Below are positions 56,927-64,000 of a stretch of 64,000 bases of DNA, piece by piece (within the stretch, counting starts at the first letter, position 1; each line of letters starts with the position of its first letter). Below the pieces are notes generated by a model. It had not been told where the DNA came from. It ran no database searches and worked only from the letters and a program-made list of their open reading frames with translations. The stretch spans positions 4,911,001-4,975,000 of the forward strand of contig NZ_CP059732.1 in assembly GCF_014117325.1 (NCBI RefSeq), given 5' to 3'. Source of the stretch: Spirosoma foliorum (lineage in GTDB: Bacteria; Bacteroidota; Bacteroidia; Cytophagales; Spirosomataceae). Position numbers and translations under genes: made by a program.

Positions 56927-56966
56927 AGCTTCCCGAAGGCTCTAAACTTTCGGGAAGTTTTGTTTT
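56927..56966 (+). terminator. Intrinsic terminator
   Basis: CTTCCCGAAG (56929-56938) and CTTTCGGGAAG (56947-56957) form the stem, followed by TTTTGTTTT. Confidence 0.8.
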
Positions 56967-56985
56967 GATGAAGGCGGAACTCTGT

Positions 56986-58497
56986 TTATTCCCGATCAAT
57001 TAGTTTCAGGGTGAAGTTCAGTTCTGTATCCACTCCCTGAAGTAGATCGCCAATAGTAGGCTCAATCCAATAATCGGGAATCACCCCTCTTCCTTTCGTA
57101 TAGGTCACAGCATTAACCGTTTTAGTTAAAGGTACGACAATGCTGATATGTGTATTGGGTAACGTTAATTTCGTGAAAGACCGCGCAGTAGGGCCTTCCA
57201 TAGCTCCGCCGGTTTCTTCGCCCACAAAAACCGCCCGCTGATTCGATTTCAGAAAACTACAAACTACGGCAGCCATTGAGCCCGAAGCCCCGTTGGCCAG
57301 TACAGTCAATTGTCCATCAAAATGATTGGCCTTAGGTTGCTGTTCCAGCAAAAGAGGTGTCCAAAGACGGTAGTATTCTGACTTGGGCCGATAACTGCCG
57401 GCAGCGGTTTTATACACAGTTGAGTCCGCAACATAAAGTTGCTTTCCATTCTCCAAATACGCACTTACTGGGGGGAGACCAACATATTTTTTCTCGATGT
57501 AATCAAAGTACCGATAGGGCTTTTTAAGCAGGTAAGCAATCAGTTCTTCGCCCGTGCCGTCTCCACCCTCATTATTTCTCAGATCCAGAATCAGGTGAGG
57601 GGTCTTCCTGAATTTGAGTTCATCAAAAACAGCCTGGTATAGTGAGTCAAAATTTTGTTTAAACACTCGTCGATGCCATCCGAGAAACGAACTAATCTTT
57701 AAATACGCTACGCCTTCTTTCAAATAGGTGAACGTAAGCGGTTTATCAAGAGTCCGTCTCTCTTTGTAAAATTTTCGATATTCATCCCTTGTCAGCCCCG
57801 CAACAACTACCGTTTGTTTGGTCGACGGTTCATCAACCGGAATGTACTCCAGACGGCAAGAAGTCGCTTCTTCTATAAAAAGAGGATAAATTATATCAAA
57901 CAGATTCTCCTCCTGGGTAGTAGAGTAATCTTCCAGATGCCGGATTTTAAACGTCTGGATATAGCCATCGGCAGGAATAGCGGGAAGCAACAAATTCAAC
58001 ATCTCTTCCATTGACCGGCCATTAATCGAAATAAGCTCGGAACCTGCTTTAATGGGCGATGGACTGAAGGCACTTTTTAGAATATAAAACCGGCGATTTA
58101 TAATTTTGAACGTAAAGGGGAATGGCCTGGCCTTGTTGAAAAACTGATTCGTAAGATAGTCCGGCGAAAGTTTAGCAATCAGATGTTCGTCGTTTACGCG
58201 CGCACAGGAGAGCGCAATTAGTTTATAAAATTCAGATTCGCTCATCGGCCTATTGAGTAAGCCAAATTGCTTATCCAGATAGGCATTCATTGTAACCGAG
58301 TCCGTATAGCGATATAAACTGGGATACGTAGTTTCCAACGTCTTTCTGAAAATCAGAAAGTCTTCCTGTAACGCCTTAGGCAGGTATTGTTTGGAATTGT
58401 CTACGGCCGCTTTTTTCTGGGCCAGTGTGCTTTCTGACAATCCCAGTAGCATAAGTAGACACGAAAATTTCATTCCTGTCCAGAAAACAGATTTCAT
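56986..58497 (-). CDS. S41-family (C-terminal processing-like) peptidase
   Basis: 503 residues, signal peptide ending TLAQ. N-terminal region with a PDZ-like part (SPIKAGSELISINGRSMEEML), then the S41 domain with VAYLKISSFLGW, ILDLRNNEGGDG and the Ser-containing VLANGASGSMAA, with GEETGGAMEG downstream. Predicted serine/lysine protease acting in the periplasm; substrate unknown. Confidence 0.85.
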   Translation of the reverse strand: MKSVFWTGMKFSCLLMLLGLSESTLAQKKAAVDNSKQYLPKALQEDFLIFRKTLETTYPSLYRYTDSVTMNAYLDKQFGLLNRPMSESEFYKLIALSCARVNDEHLIAKLSPDYLTNQFFNKARPFPFTFKIINRRFYILKSAFSPSPIKAGSELISINGRSMEEMLNLLLPAIPADGYIQTFKIRHLEDYSTTQEENLFDIIYPLFIEEATSCRLEYIPVDEPSTKQTVVVAGLTRDEYRKFYKERRTLDKPLTFTYLKEGVAYLKISSFLGWHRRVFKQNFDSLYQAVFDELKFRKTPHLILDLRNNEGGDGTGEELIAYLLKKPYRYFDYIEKKYVGLPPVSAYLENGKQLYVADSTVYKTAAGSYRPKSEYYRLWTPLLLEQQPKANHFDGQLTVLANGASGSMAAVVCSFLKSNQRAVFVGEETGGAMEGPTARSFTKLTLPNTHISIVVPLTKTVNAVTYTKGRGVIPDYWIEPTIGDLLQGVDTELNFTLKLIDRE

Positions 58498-58776
58498 GAT
58501 TGGTTACAGTAAGTTTAGTAGTAAACAGATTGACGTCGAGCTGGAAACTGCCATCCTTCCAGAAGGTTACGAGCGAAATAGGTATCCTGTGTGAGACGTA
58601 TTGCTGCGAGCTTTGCGAATACTCCTCCGCTCTTTGAGGTTAGACGCTAAACCGTTAACCAGCTTCATGATTTACTTCAGACTTTTGAGGCCCTTCTCAA
58701 TAGAATTAGCTCGTATTTGGCTTATAAGAGAAGCTCCTTTAACTTAGGAACGCACCAATACTTAAACCCGATTTCA

Positions 58777-59892
58777 ATGACCAGGCTCTACTTTTTGTTT
58801 GCATTCTTGGCTAATCTCCTTTCCTGCTCGTTGGCAATAGGTCAAACTAAAATCGATAGCCTGTTGCCCATTCGCGGGTTTTGCATTGCAGCACCACAGC
58901 CCAAACAGCTCGATACGTTTATCAAGTTTATCAACGAAGAACTAGCTCCTCGTCAGGTCAATACGTTAATTCTGCGCGTCGATTTCAATTACGAATTCGA
59001 TAGTCATCCTGAGTTGCGAGACAGTATTGCTTTATCGAAACGGGAGGTCAAAAAACTAGTGAAGGCTTGTCGGCAACATAACATCAGGTTGATTCCCCAA
59101 ATCAATTTGCTTGGTCATCAATCGTGGGCAAACAAGACCACCAACCTGCTTCGTGTATACCCCGACTTCGACGAAACGCCCCAGGTCAAAATGCCCGAGA
59201 AATACGTCTGGCCCAATCCAGATGGGTTGTATTGCAAGAGTTATTGTCCGTTACATCCGGGGGTTCACGGGGTGGTATTTGGATTGGTCGATGAAATCTG
59301 CGAGGTGTTTGAAACCGATGCCTTTCATGCGGGTATGGACGAAGTATTTTACATCGGCCATGAAAAATGCCCTCGTTGTTCAGGCCGCGACAATGCTGAA
59401 TTGTTTGCGGGCGAAGTCAACCTGATTCGGAATCATCTGGCGGAGAAAAATCGGAAACTCTGGATTTGGGGCGACCGACTTATCGATGGAAAAACGACAG
59501 GCATTGGCATGTGGGAAGGCAGTTTCAACAATACTTACCGTGCTATTGACCTGATTGCCAAAGACGTTACAATCTGCGACTGGCACTACGAGCGACCTGA
59601 CCAAACCGCCGTGTATTTTGCGACAAAGGGTCTGAGTGTAATCACTTGCCCCTGGCGAAAGCCCGGCTTTGCAGTAACTCAAACGCAGGATATGATCAAA
59701 TTCAGAAAGTCCGTTACGCCCGTTATGAAAGAGCGATTTCAGGGTATGATGCAAACCGTATGGTCAGGTGCGGGGCCGTTTCTGGATGAATTCTATGGGG
59801 TGAAAGTAAACCCAGACGCTGGTGAAGATACCGCCAGCAACTGCTTTAGAACCTTATTTGGTGAAATAAAACGACTAAGCGAAGCGAATTAA
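58777..59892 (+). CDS. GH20-like beta-N-acetylhexosaminidase
   Basis: 371 residues from the ATG at 58777, chosen over an in-frame upstream start because a signal peptide follows it (LSCSLAIGQ). Single TIM barrel with the GH20 Asp-Glu pair D188-E189 in HAGMDEVF, plus LIPQINLLGHQSW and LWIWGDRLIDGK. It lacks the N-terminal GH20b domain. An unusual cysteine-rich piece (EKCPRCSGR) lies after the acid pair and may bind a metal. Its gene is 10 nt before the HGSNAT-like acyltransferase, suggesting joint work on amino-sugars. Confidence 0.82.
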   Translation: MTRLYFLFAFLANLLSCSLAIGQTKIDSLLPIRGFCIAAPQPKQLDTFIKFINEELAPRQVNTLILRVDFNYEFDSHPELRDSIALSKREVKKLVKACRQHNIRLIPQINLLGHQSWANKTTNLLRVYPDFDETPQVKMPEKYVWPNPDGLYCKSYCPLHPGVHGVVFGLVDEICEVFETDAFHAGMDEVFYIGHEKCPRCSGRDNAELFAGEVNLIRNHLAEKNRKLWIWGDRLIDGKTTGIGMWEGSFNNTYRAIDLIAKDVTICDWHYERPDQTAVYFATKGLSVITCPWRKPGFAVTQTQDMIKFRKSVTPVMKERFQGMMQTVWSGAGPFLDEFYGVKVNPDAGEDTASNCFRTLFGEIKRLSEAN

Positions 59893-59902
59893 TTATTCTA
59901 TC

Positions 59903-61129
59903 ATGGTATCAGCTCCACCGAAAGTAAGTACTGGGAATCTGACCGGAAAGCGCGTGTTTTCTATCGATGTGTTCCGGGCGTTAACGATGCTCACGATGAT
60001 TTTTGTCAATGACTTGGGAGCCTTGTCAGGTATTCCGCTCTGGCTCGAACATTCGCGCGCCGATCAGGATTTTCTGGGATTTGCCGACACGGTTTTCCCG
60101 TGCTTTCTGGTCATTGTTGGCATGTCGATTCCTTTTGCCATTCAGCAACGACTCGATAAAGGCGATTCTTATACCCAGATCATTGGACACATAGCTCTCC
60201 GATCGGTAGCCTTACTAGTTATGGGCGTTTTCTTTGTCAACGTCCACGATCTGAATCCCGCTGCAACTGGCTTCTCGATGGACTGGTTTGTCATTCTGAT
60301 GATTACGGCATTTTTCCTGATCTGGAATCAATACCCTAAACAGGAAGGCACGACAAAAACCATCTTCACTGGTCTTCAGGTAGTTGGCGTAGGCATACTC
60401 GTTTATCTAGCTATCCGTTTTAAAGGAGGTAGCAACGATCATTTGGTTGGTCTGACACCACAGTGGTGGGGCATTTTAGGGCTCATTGGCTGGACGTATC
60501 TTACCTGCGCCGTTCTTTATTTGTTCCTTCACAAACAGCCAATTCTGCTGATCGCAGCCTGGGCATTTTTTACGTTACTAAATATTGCCGGGCATTCAGG
60601 ATGGTTGCACGCCTTATGGCCTAATGGACCGCGCACCTGGATTCCCGACAATGGTGCATTTGACTCCCTCGCTTTTGCGGGTATACTCGCTACCCTATTC
60701 CTGAAACGGCTACAACAGACTGAAAAATCGCAACAGGTACCGATCCTGTTTATCGGCATAGGCGTCCTGTTTTTGGTAGCCGGATTGTTAGCCAGAAACT
60801 TCTTTATCATCTCGAAAATTCAGGCTACTCCTACCTGGATTTTCCTGTGCTGTGGCATCGCGTTCATTGTCTACGCCGGTATTTATTGGTTAGTCGATTT
60901 GAACGGCAAAGCCCATTGGTTCGACCTAATAAAAACTGCCGGAACCAGCACATTGACCTGCTATCTGATCCCAGATCTTTATTACAGTATAGCTACTCTA
61001 GTCGGCATTACACTCCCTGAGTGGCTAACAACCGGCGGAGTTGGATTACTCAAATCACTCCTGTTCGCTCTGCTGATTATTGGTATTACGGCGGTGTTGG
61101 GTAAGATGCGGATAAAGTTAAAGTTGTAG
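59903..61129 (+). CDS. HGSNAT-like multi-pass acyltransferase (DUF5009), second copy
   Basis: 408 residues, about twelve membrane segments, with SIDVFRALTMLTMIFVND and DTVFPCFLVIVGMSIPFA as family signatures. Related to the protein at 24544-25755. Here it follows a GH20 gene by 10 nt, as would fit acetylation of amino-sugar units released by a hexosaminidase. Confidence 0.82.
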   Translation: MVSAPPKVSTGNLTGKRVFSIDVFRALTMLTMIFVNDLGALSGIPLWLEHSRADQDFLGFADTVFPCFLVIVGMSIPFAIQQRLDKGDSYTQIIGHIALRSVALLVMGVFFVNVHDLNPAATGFSMDWFVILMITAFFLIWNQYPKQEGTTKTIFTGLQVVGVGILVYLAIRFKGGSNDHLVGLTPQWWGILGLIGWTYLTCAVLYLFLHKQPILLIAAWAFFTLLNIAGHSGWLHALWPNGPRTWIPDNGAFDSLAFAGILATLFLKRLQQTEKSQQVPILFIGIGVLFLVAGLLARNFFIISKIQATPTWIFLCCGIAFIVYAGIYWLVDLNGKAHWFDLIKTAGTSTLTCYLIPDLYYSIATLVGITLPEWLTTGGVGLLKSLLFALLIIGITAVLGKMRIKLKL

Positions 61130-61142
61130 TTTACCCTCATGT

Positions 61143-61231
61143 ACCCTCCCCCGACTCCTCTCCCAAAACAGGAGAGGGGAGTTCAATTGTCTTTTTTCTC
61201 CCGTGTTCGGGAGAGGGGCCGGGGGTGAGGG
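61143..61231. repeat. Family B palindrome (intergenic copy)
   Basis: CCCTCCCCCGACTCCTCTCCC and GGGAGAGGGGCCGGGGGTGA arms, degraded in the left arm, with the same CGGGAGAGG inner motif as the copy inside ade (23348-23482). Confidence 0.8.
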
Positions 61232-61353
61232 AACCCGCTATTTTCAAACCACCTCGCTTTCTGATTAGTTAAAATCGCGTACTTGTCTGGCAGAACAATG
61301 CCCTGTATAAGTCAGCTCTATTCACAATAGTCGACTAACACATCTTCATCCTC

Positions 61354-61824
61354 ATGAAATCCCTGATTCAAGCGCTCGTTGGAACCTGGTTTATTTGCAG
61401 TACAAGCTTCCCGATGTGGCTAAAGGGCGATAAAACGAATCCTACCTTTACGTACTCGATCACTGACAAAAAAGGGGAAACGAATGTCTTGCTGGATGAG
61501 GTGAAGTACCAACACAAAGGCGAGTCGAAAACACTCACGGGCTTCGATTACCAGAATCCAGCCGATTCGGCAGCTTTTGTTTGGCGAGGCAAAGGGGTAT
61601 TAAGTCTGGTGCGGAGCAAATGGAAAGTTGTTTTGCAAGACCCTGATGGGCAATGGGCAGTTATCTGGTTTTCAAAAACACTGTTTACACCCGAAGGTGT
61701 CGATATCATCAGCCGCACCCCACAACTCCCAGAAAAGACACTCAACCATATTAAATCATTGATGGCCGATACACCTACGTTAGCCAAACAGTTGGCCAAT
61801 GTGCGAGACTTGCCAGTTCGATAA
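61354..61824 (+). CDS. Lipocalin-like protein
   Basis: 156 residues. GTWF near the N-terminus, WAVIWFSKTLFTPEGVDIISRTPQLPEKT near the C-terminus and alternating beta strands resemble the lipocalin/Blc fold (the SRTP segment follows the last strand). No lipobox was seen; the N-terminus may be a weak signal. Function not known. Confidence 0.65.
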   Translation: MKSLIQALVGTWFICSTSFPMWLKGDKTNPTFTYSITDKKGETNVLLDEVKYQHKGESKTLTGFDYQNPADSAAFVWRGKGVLSLVRSKWKVVLQDPDGQWAVIWFSKTLFTPEGVDIISRTPQLPEKTLNHIKSLMADTPTLAKQLANVRDLPVR

Positions 61825-61825
61825 C

Positions 61826-61914
61826 GTCTGGCGCGAGTATTCACTCGTGCCTAAGCATGAATGCGAGCGTATGCTCGCCATATTAATAGGCACGAGTAAA
61901 TACTCGCGCCAGAT
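61826..61914. repeat. Palindrome with GTCTGGCGCGAGTA arms and a nested GCGAGCGTATGCTCGC hairpin
   Basis: Outer arms 61826-61852 and 61888-61914 are complementary with few mismatches; an inner hairpin (61863-61878) sits in the centre. It lies between the lipocalin-like and aminotransferase genes. One copy in this window. Confidence 0.8.
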
Positions 61915-61932
61915 TGCCCCACCAGAAAATTT

Positions 61933-63054
61933 ATGAACTACACCCGAATGCCGATAGAAATCGAATCGCCGGAAGAGATCGGTTATTCAACTATCCAGTA
62001 CAATCTGGCCGAAAGTTCGGTGCGCGACATCCATGTGAAAGATCTGAATATCAAGCTAGACGACTTACTGCTGTGTTATGGGCACCATCGTGGCCACCCC
62101 GATTTGCTTACCAGTATCGCCGACGAGAGTTCGATTCTAAAGTCTGAGGATGTGCTGGTTTGCAGTGGAGCGGCTACCGCTTTGTTTATAGTAGCTACTA
62201 CCCTGCTCAGCGAGAAAGACCATTTGGTGGTAGTGCGACCGAATTATGGAACGAACCTCGAAACACCGCGCGCCATCAACTGCGCTATGAGTATTATCGA
62301 CCTAACGTTTCAAAACCAATTTGCCCTAAACGTCGATCAGATACGACAAGCCATTCGGCCTAACACGCGACTCATCAGCATCACTAATCCGCACAATCCT
62401 ACAGGAACGGTTATTTCTGAAGATGTTCTCAATGAATTAGTTGAACTAGCCGAGACAAATAATTGCTATTTGCTTGTTGATGAAACGTACCGATATCTGA
62501 ATTTCCAGACACCACTCCGCCCCTACTTGGCGGAAAAAAGTAAGCGCGTTATTTCGGTCAGTTCGCTATCGAAAGCATTTGGTGTACCGGGTATCCGCAT
62601 TGGCTGGATTATTTGTCAGGAGGCAGGACTTATGCATCAGTTTCTGGCAGCAAAAGAACAAATCATGATTACCAATTCGGTGGTGGATGAGCAGATTGCT
62701 CTACATATTTTACAAAATCAGGAACCTCTTTTGCGGGAAGCTCATCACCATATCCGAACCAATTTTGCCATTATCAAACGATTCTTCACCGAAACAGCCT
62801 ACCTCGATTGGGTAGAACCAACAGCAGGCGTTGTTTGCTTCCCGCGCCTGAAAGCGGGTTACTCCATCAATGCCGAAGCGTTTTATAAATCCTTGTATTC
62901 AACTTATCAAACCCTTGTTGGGCCAGGACACTGGTTTGAACAGGACAAAATCTATATGCGCATTGGCTTTGGTTACCCTACTTCCGATGAGTTGGCAACC
63001 GGTCTGCAAAACCTGGAACGCTGTTTGGAGGAGCATTTGACGAAAAATGAATAA
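61933..63054 (+). CDS. PLP-dependent aminotransferase, class I/II
   Basis: 373 residues. PLP Lys214 is in SVSSLSKAFGVPGIRIGW; the fold signatures VVRPNYGTNLETPR, TNPHNPTGT and LVDETYRYL are present. Fold-type I aminotransferase related to the aspartate/kynurenine branch; substrate cannot be given. Followed by a family A hairpin. Confidence 0.85.
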   Translation: MNYTRMPIEIESPEEIGYSTIQYNLAESSVRDIHVKDLNIKLDDLLLCYGHHRGHPDLLTSIADESSILKSEDVLVCSGAATALFIVATTLLSEKDHLVVVRPNYGTNLETPRAINCAMSIIDLTFQNQFALNVDQIRQAIRPNTRLISITNPHNPTGTVISEDVLNELVELAETNNCYLLVDETYRYLNFQTPLRPYLAEKSKRVISVSSLSKAFGVPGIRIGWIICQEAGLMHQFLAAKEQIMITNSVVDEQIALHILQNQEPLLREAHHHIRTNFAIIKRFFTETAYLDWVEPTAGVVCFPRLKAGYSINAEAFYKSLYSTYQTLVGPGHWFEQDKIYMRIGFGYPTSDELATGLQNLERCLEEHLTKNE

Positions 63055-63105
63055 TGCTTACTAAAGCTGTTTTAAACGTTCCAAATCCCGTTAAAGCTGG
63101 ATAGA

Positions 63106-63205
63106 TTTTTTGTCATTTCGACGCAGGAGAAATCCGCTCCGGCAGCCCGGTCAAGCTTAACTATTGCGAAACCTGAGATTTCTCCTGCGTCGAAATGACA
63201 AAAAG
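63106..63205. repeat. Family A hairpin (TTTTTGTCATTTCGACGC) after the aminotransferase gene
   Basis: Arms TTTTTGTCATTTCGACGCAG and CTGCGTCGAAATGACAAAAA are perfect, around a longer, less regular centre. Fourth copy of the family in this window; it differs in its core (GCAGGAGAAATC) from the others. Confidence 0.85.
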
Positions 63206-63267
63206 CTGCCTGACTTTTTCTATAAAAGTTAAGACAGTTTTACGGTAAATTATTCATTATTCATTAT

Positions 63268-64000
63268 TCATTTCCCCTGCATTTCATACTGATAAATCCA
63301 CTCCGAAACCGTAGCCATCACGCCCGATGTAAGTTTATCATCTTTGATGTCTTTCGATAGCAGAACCAATACATACTGTCGCCCATCGGGTAAAATAACA
63401 ATGCCCGAATCGTGCCGGACGCCCGTAATGGAGCCCGTTTTGTGTGCTACTTTCACATTGTTAGGCAGCTTGGCCGGAATCGCGTCGTTGAATTTCTGAT
63501 CCAGCAAGATAGCAATCATCGCCTTCGAAGCCTCGGGGCTTACTGCCTGACCCGTCGCGATTTTATCAAAAATCAGCATCAGGTCGTAGGCCGTGGTCGA
63601 GTTGTTGAGCCCTTTGGCAAAGGCTTTTGAATCTTCAACACCCCGCCGAACCTGAATGTCTTTGGCCCCCAAATCGCGCATGGTTTGGAGTACGTTTGGC
63701 GCTCCTACGAGTTCAATAATCAAGTTCGTTGCCAGGTTACTGCTAACGGTAATCATGTCATAAACCAGAGAAGCCAGCGTTCGTTTCGTTCCAATCTGTT
63801 TATACGTCACGGAATCACTATCCGATGAAACCGGAAGTGTATACGGACTGCCATCGACAATACTTTTGAACTCGGTCTTGATCAGAATGGAATCCGATAG
63901 TGACAGTTTACCCTGAGCCTGTTGCTTATAGACCTCAATCATCACCGGCGTTTTCATGGTACTAGCCGCATGAAATACCTCTCGCTCCCGAATCAGCAAT
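63268..64000 (-). CDS. Class A beta-lactamase-like serine hydrolase, 5'-truncated by window edge
   Basis: The frame is open to base 64000; the true start lies beyond the window. Active-site SxxK is STMK, the SDN-like loop reads SSN, and KTGS is the third motif, all in the right order (about 240 residues visible). A penicillin-binding-type domain: either a beta-lactamase or a PBP-like hydrolase; without the N-terminus the class cannot be settled. Confidence 0.8.
   Translation of the reverse strand, partial: LLIREREVFHAASTMKTPVMIEVYKQQAQGKLSLSDSILIKTEFKSIVDGSPYTLPVSSDSDSVTYKQIGTKRTLASLVYDMITVSSNLATNLIIELVGAPNVLQTMRDLGAKDIQVRRGVEDSKAFAKGLNNSTTAYDLMLIFDKIATGQAVSPEASKAMIAILLDQKFNDAIPAKLPNNVKVAHKTGSITGVRHDSGIVILPDGRQYVLVLLSKDIKDDKLTSGVMATVSEWIYQYEMQGK

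Overview
The window looks like a chromosomal stretch from a member of the Bacteroidota, most likely Cytophagales close to Spirosoma. This is inferred from content, not from a database match. Supporting signs are PmoA/DUF6807, DUF3857, DUF2911, DUF4230, OmpH/Skp and PorT-like proteins, sulfite dehydrogenase and LuxE-type proteins, a Bacteroidota-type ECF sigma factor, starts without Shine-Dalgarno sequences, and TTG-N19-21-TAnnTTTG promoters. I see no tRNA, rRNA, transposase, prophage or CRISPR array.

Layout. 1-7.7 kb (minus): a PmoA-like protein cut by the window edge, a small LEA-type lipoprotein, and three tandem DUF3857/transglutaminase-like secreted proteins. 7.8-10.5 kb (minus): a GH39 and a GH16 glycoside hydrolase. 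10.8-15.7 kb (minus): four genes that together make a complete route from trans-4-hydroxy-L-proline to 2-oxoglutarate (epimerase, FAD oxidase, DHDPS-family deaminase, semialdehyde dehydrogenase). 15.8-19.9 kb (plus): aat, proB-proA and lgt. 20-25.8 kb (minus): a DUF4926 gene, rarA, an ECF sigma factor, adenine deaminase and an HGSNAT-like acyltransferase. 26-28.5 kb (plus): altronate-dehydratase family and SDR genes. 28.7-37.3 kb: uvrB, an orphan nuclease-like ORF, a DUF2911 protein, an esterase and a GH2 beta-galactosidase. 37.5-51 kb: an NtrC-like regulator, LuxE-like protein, histidine kinase, hemA, OmpH, a sulfite dehydrogenase/cytochrome pair, YqgE, a PorT-like barrel, and nuoA-X-nuoB. 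51-64 kb: a GT-C-like membrane protein, a SASA esterase, two tandem MFS transporters, an S41 peptidase, GH20 plus a second HGSNAT-like acyltransferase, a lipocalin-like protein, an aminotransferase, and a class A beta-lactamase-like protein cut by the window edge.

Two features stand out. First, many intergenic gaps hold a long inverted repeat (arms about 15-45 bp). They fall into several families, and where copies differ both arms have changed together. One such palindrome (135 bp, two perfect 43-bp arms) lies in frame inside the adenine deaminase gene. Second, all three genes with the longest G/C runs (7-8 bases: hydroxyproline epimerase, rarA, SDR) are broken by exactly one extra base, while the 6-base runs I checked are intact. 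Homopolymer miscalling is the simplest explanation; phase variation is the alternative.

Other points worth attention: two of the three DUF3857 proteins have lost the transglutaminase Cys and His; a copy of the rarA 3' end lies beyond the DUF4926 gene; a candidate small RNA with a consensus promoter runs towards an orphan CdiA-CT-like nuclease ORF; and a signal-peptide protein of unknown function sits between nuoA and nuoB.
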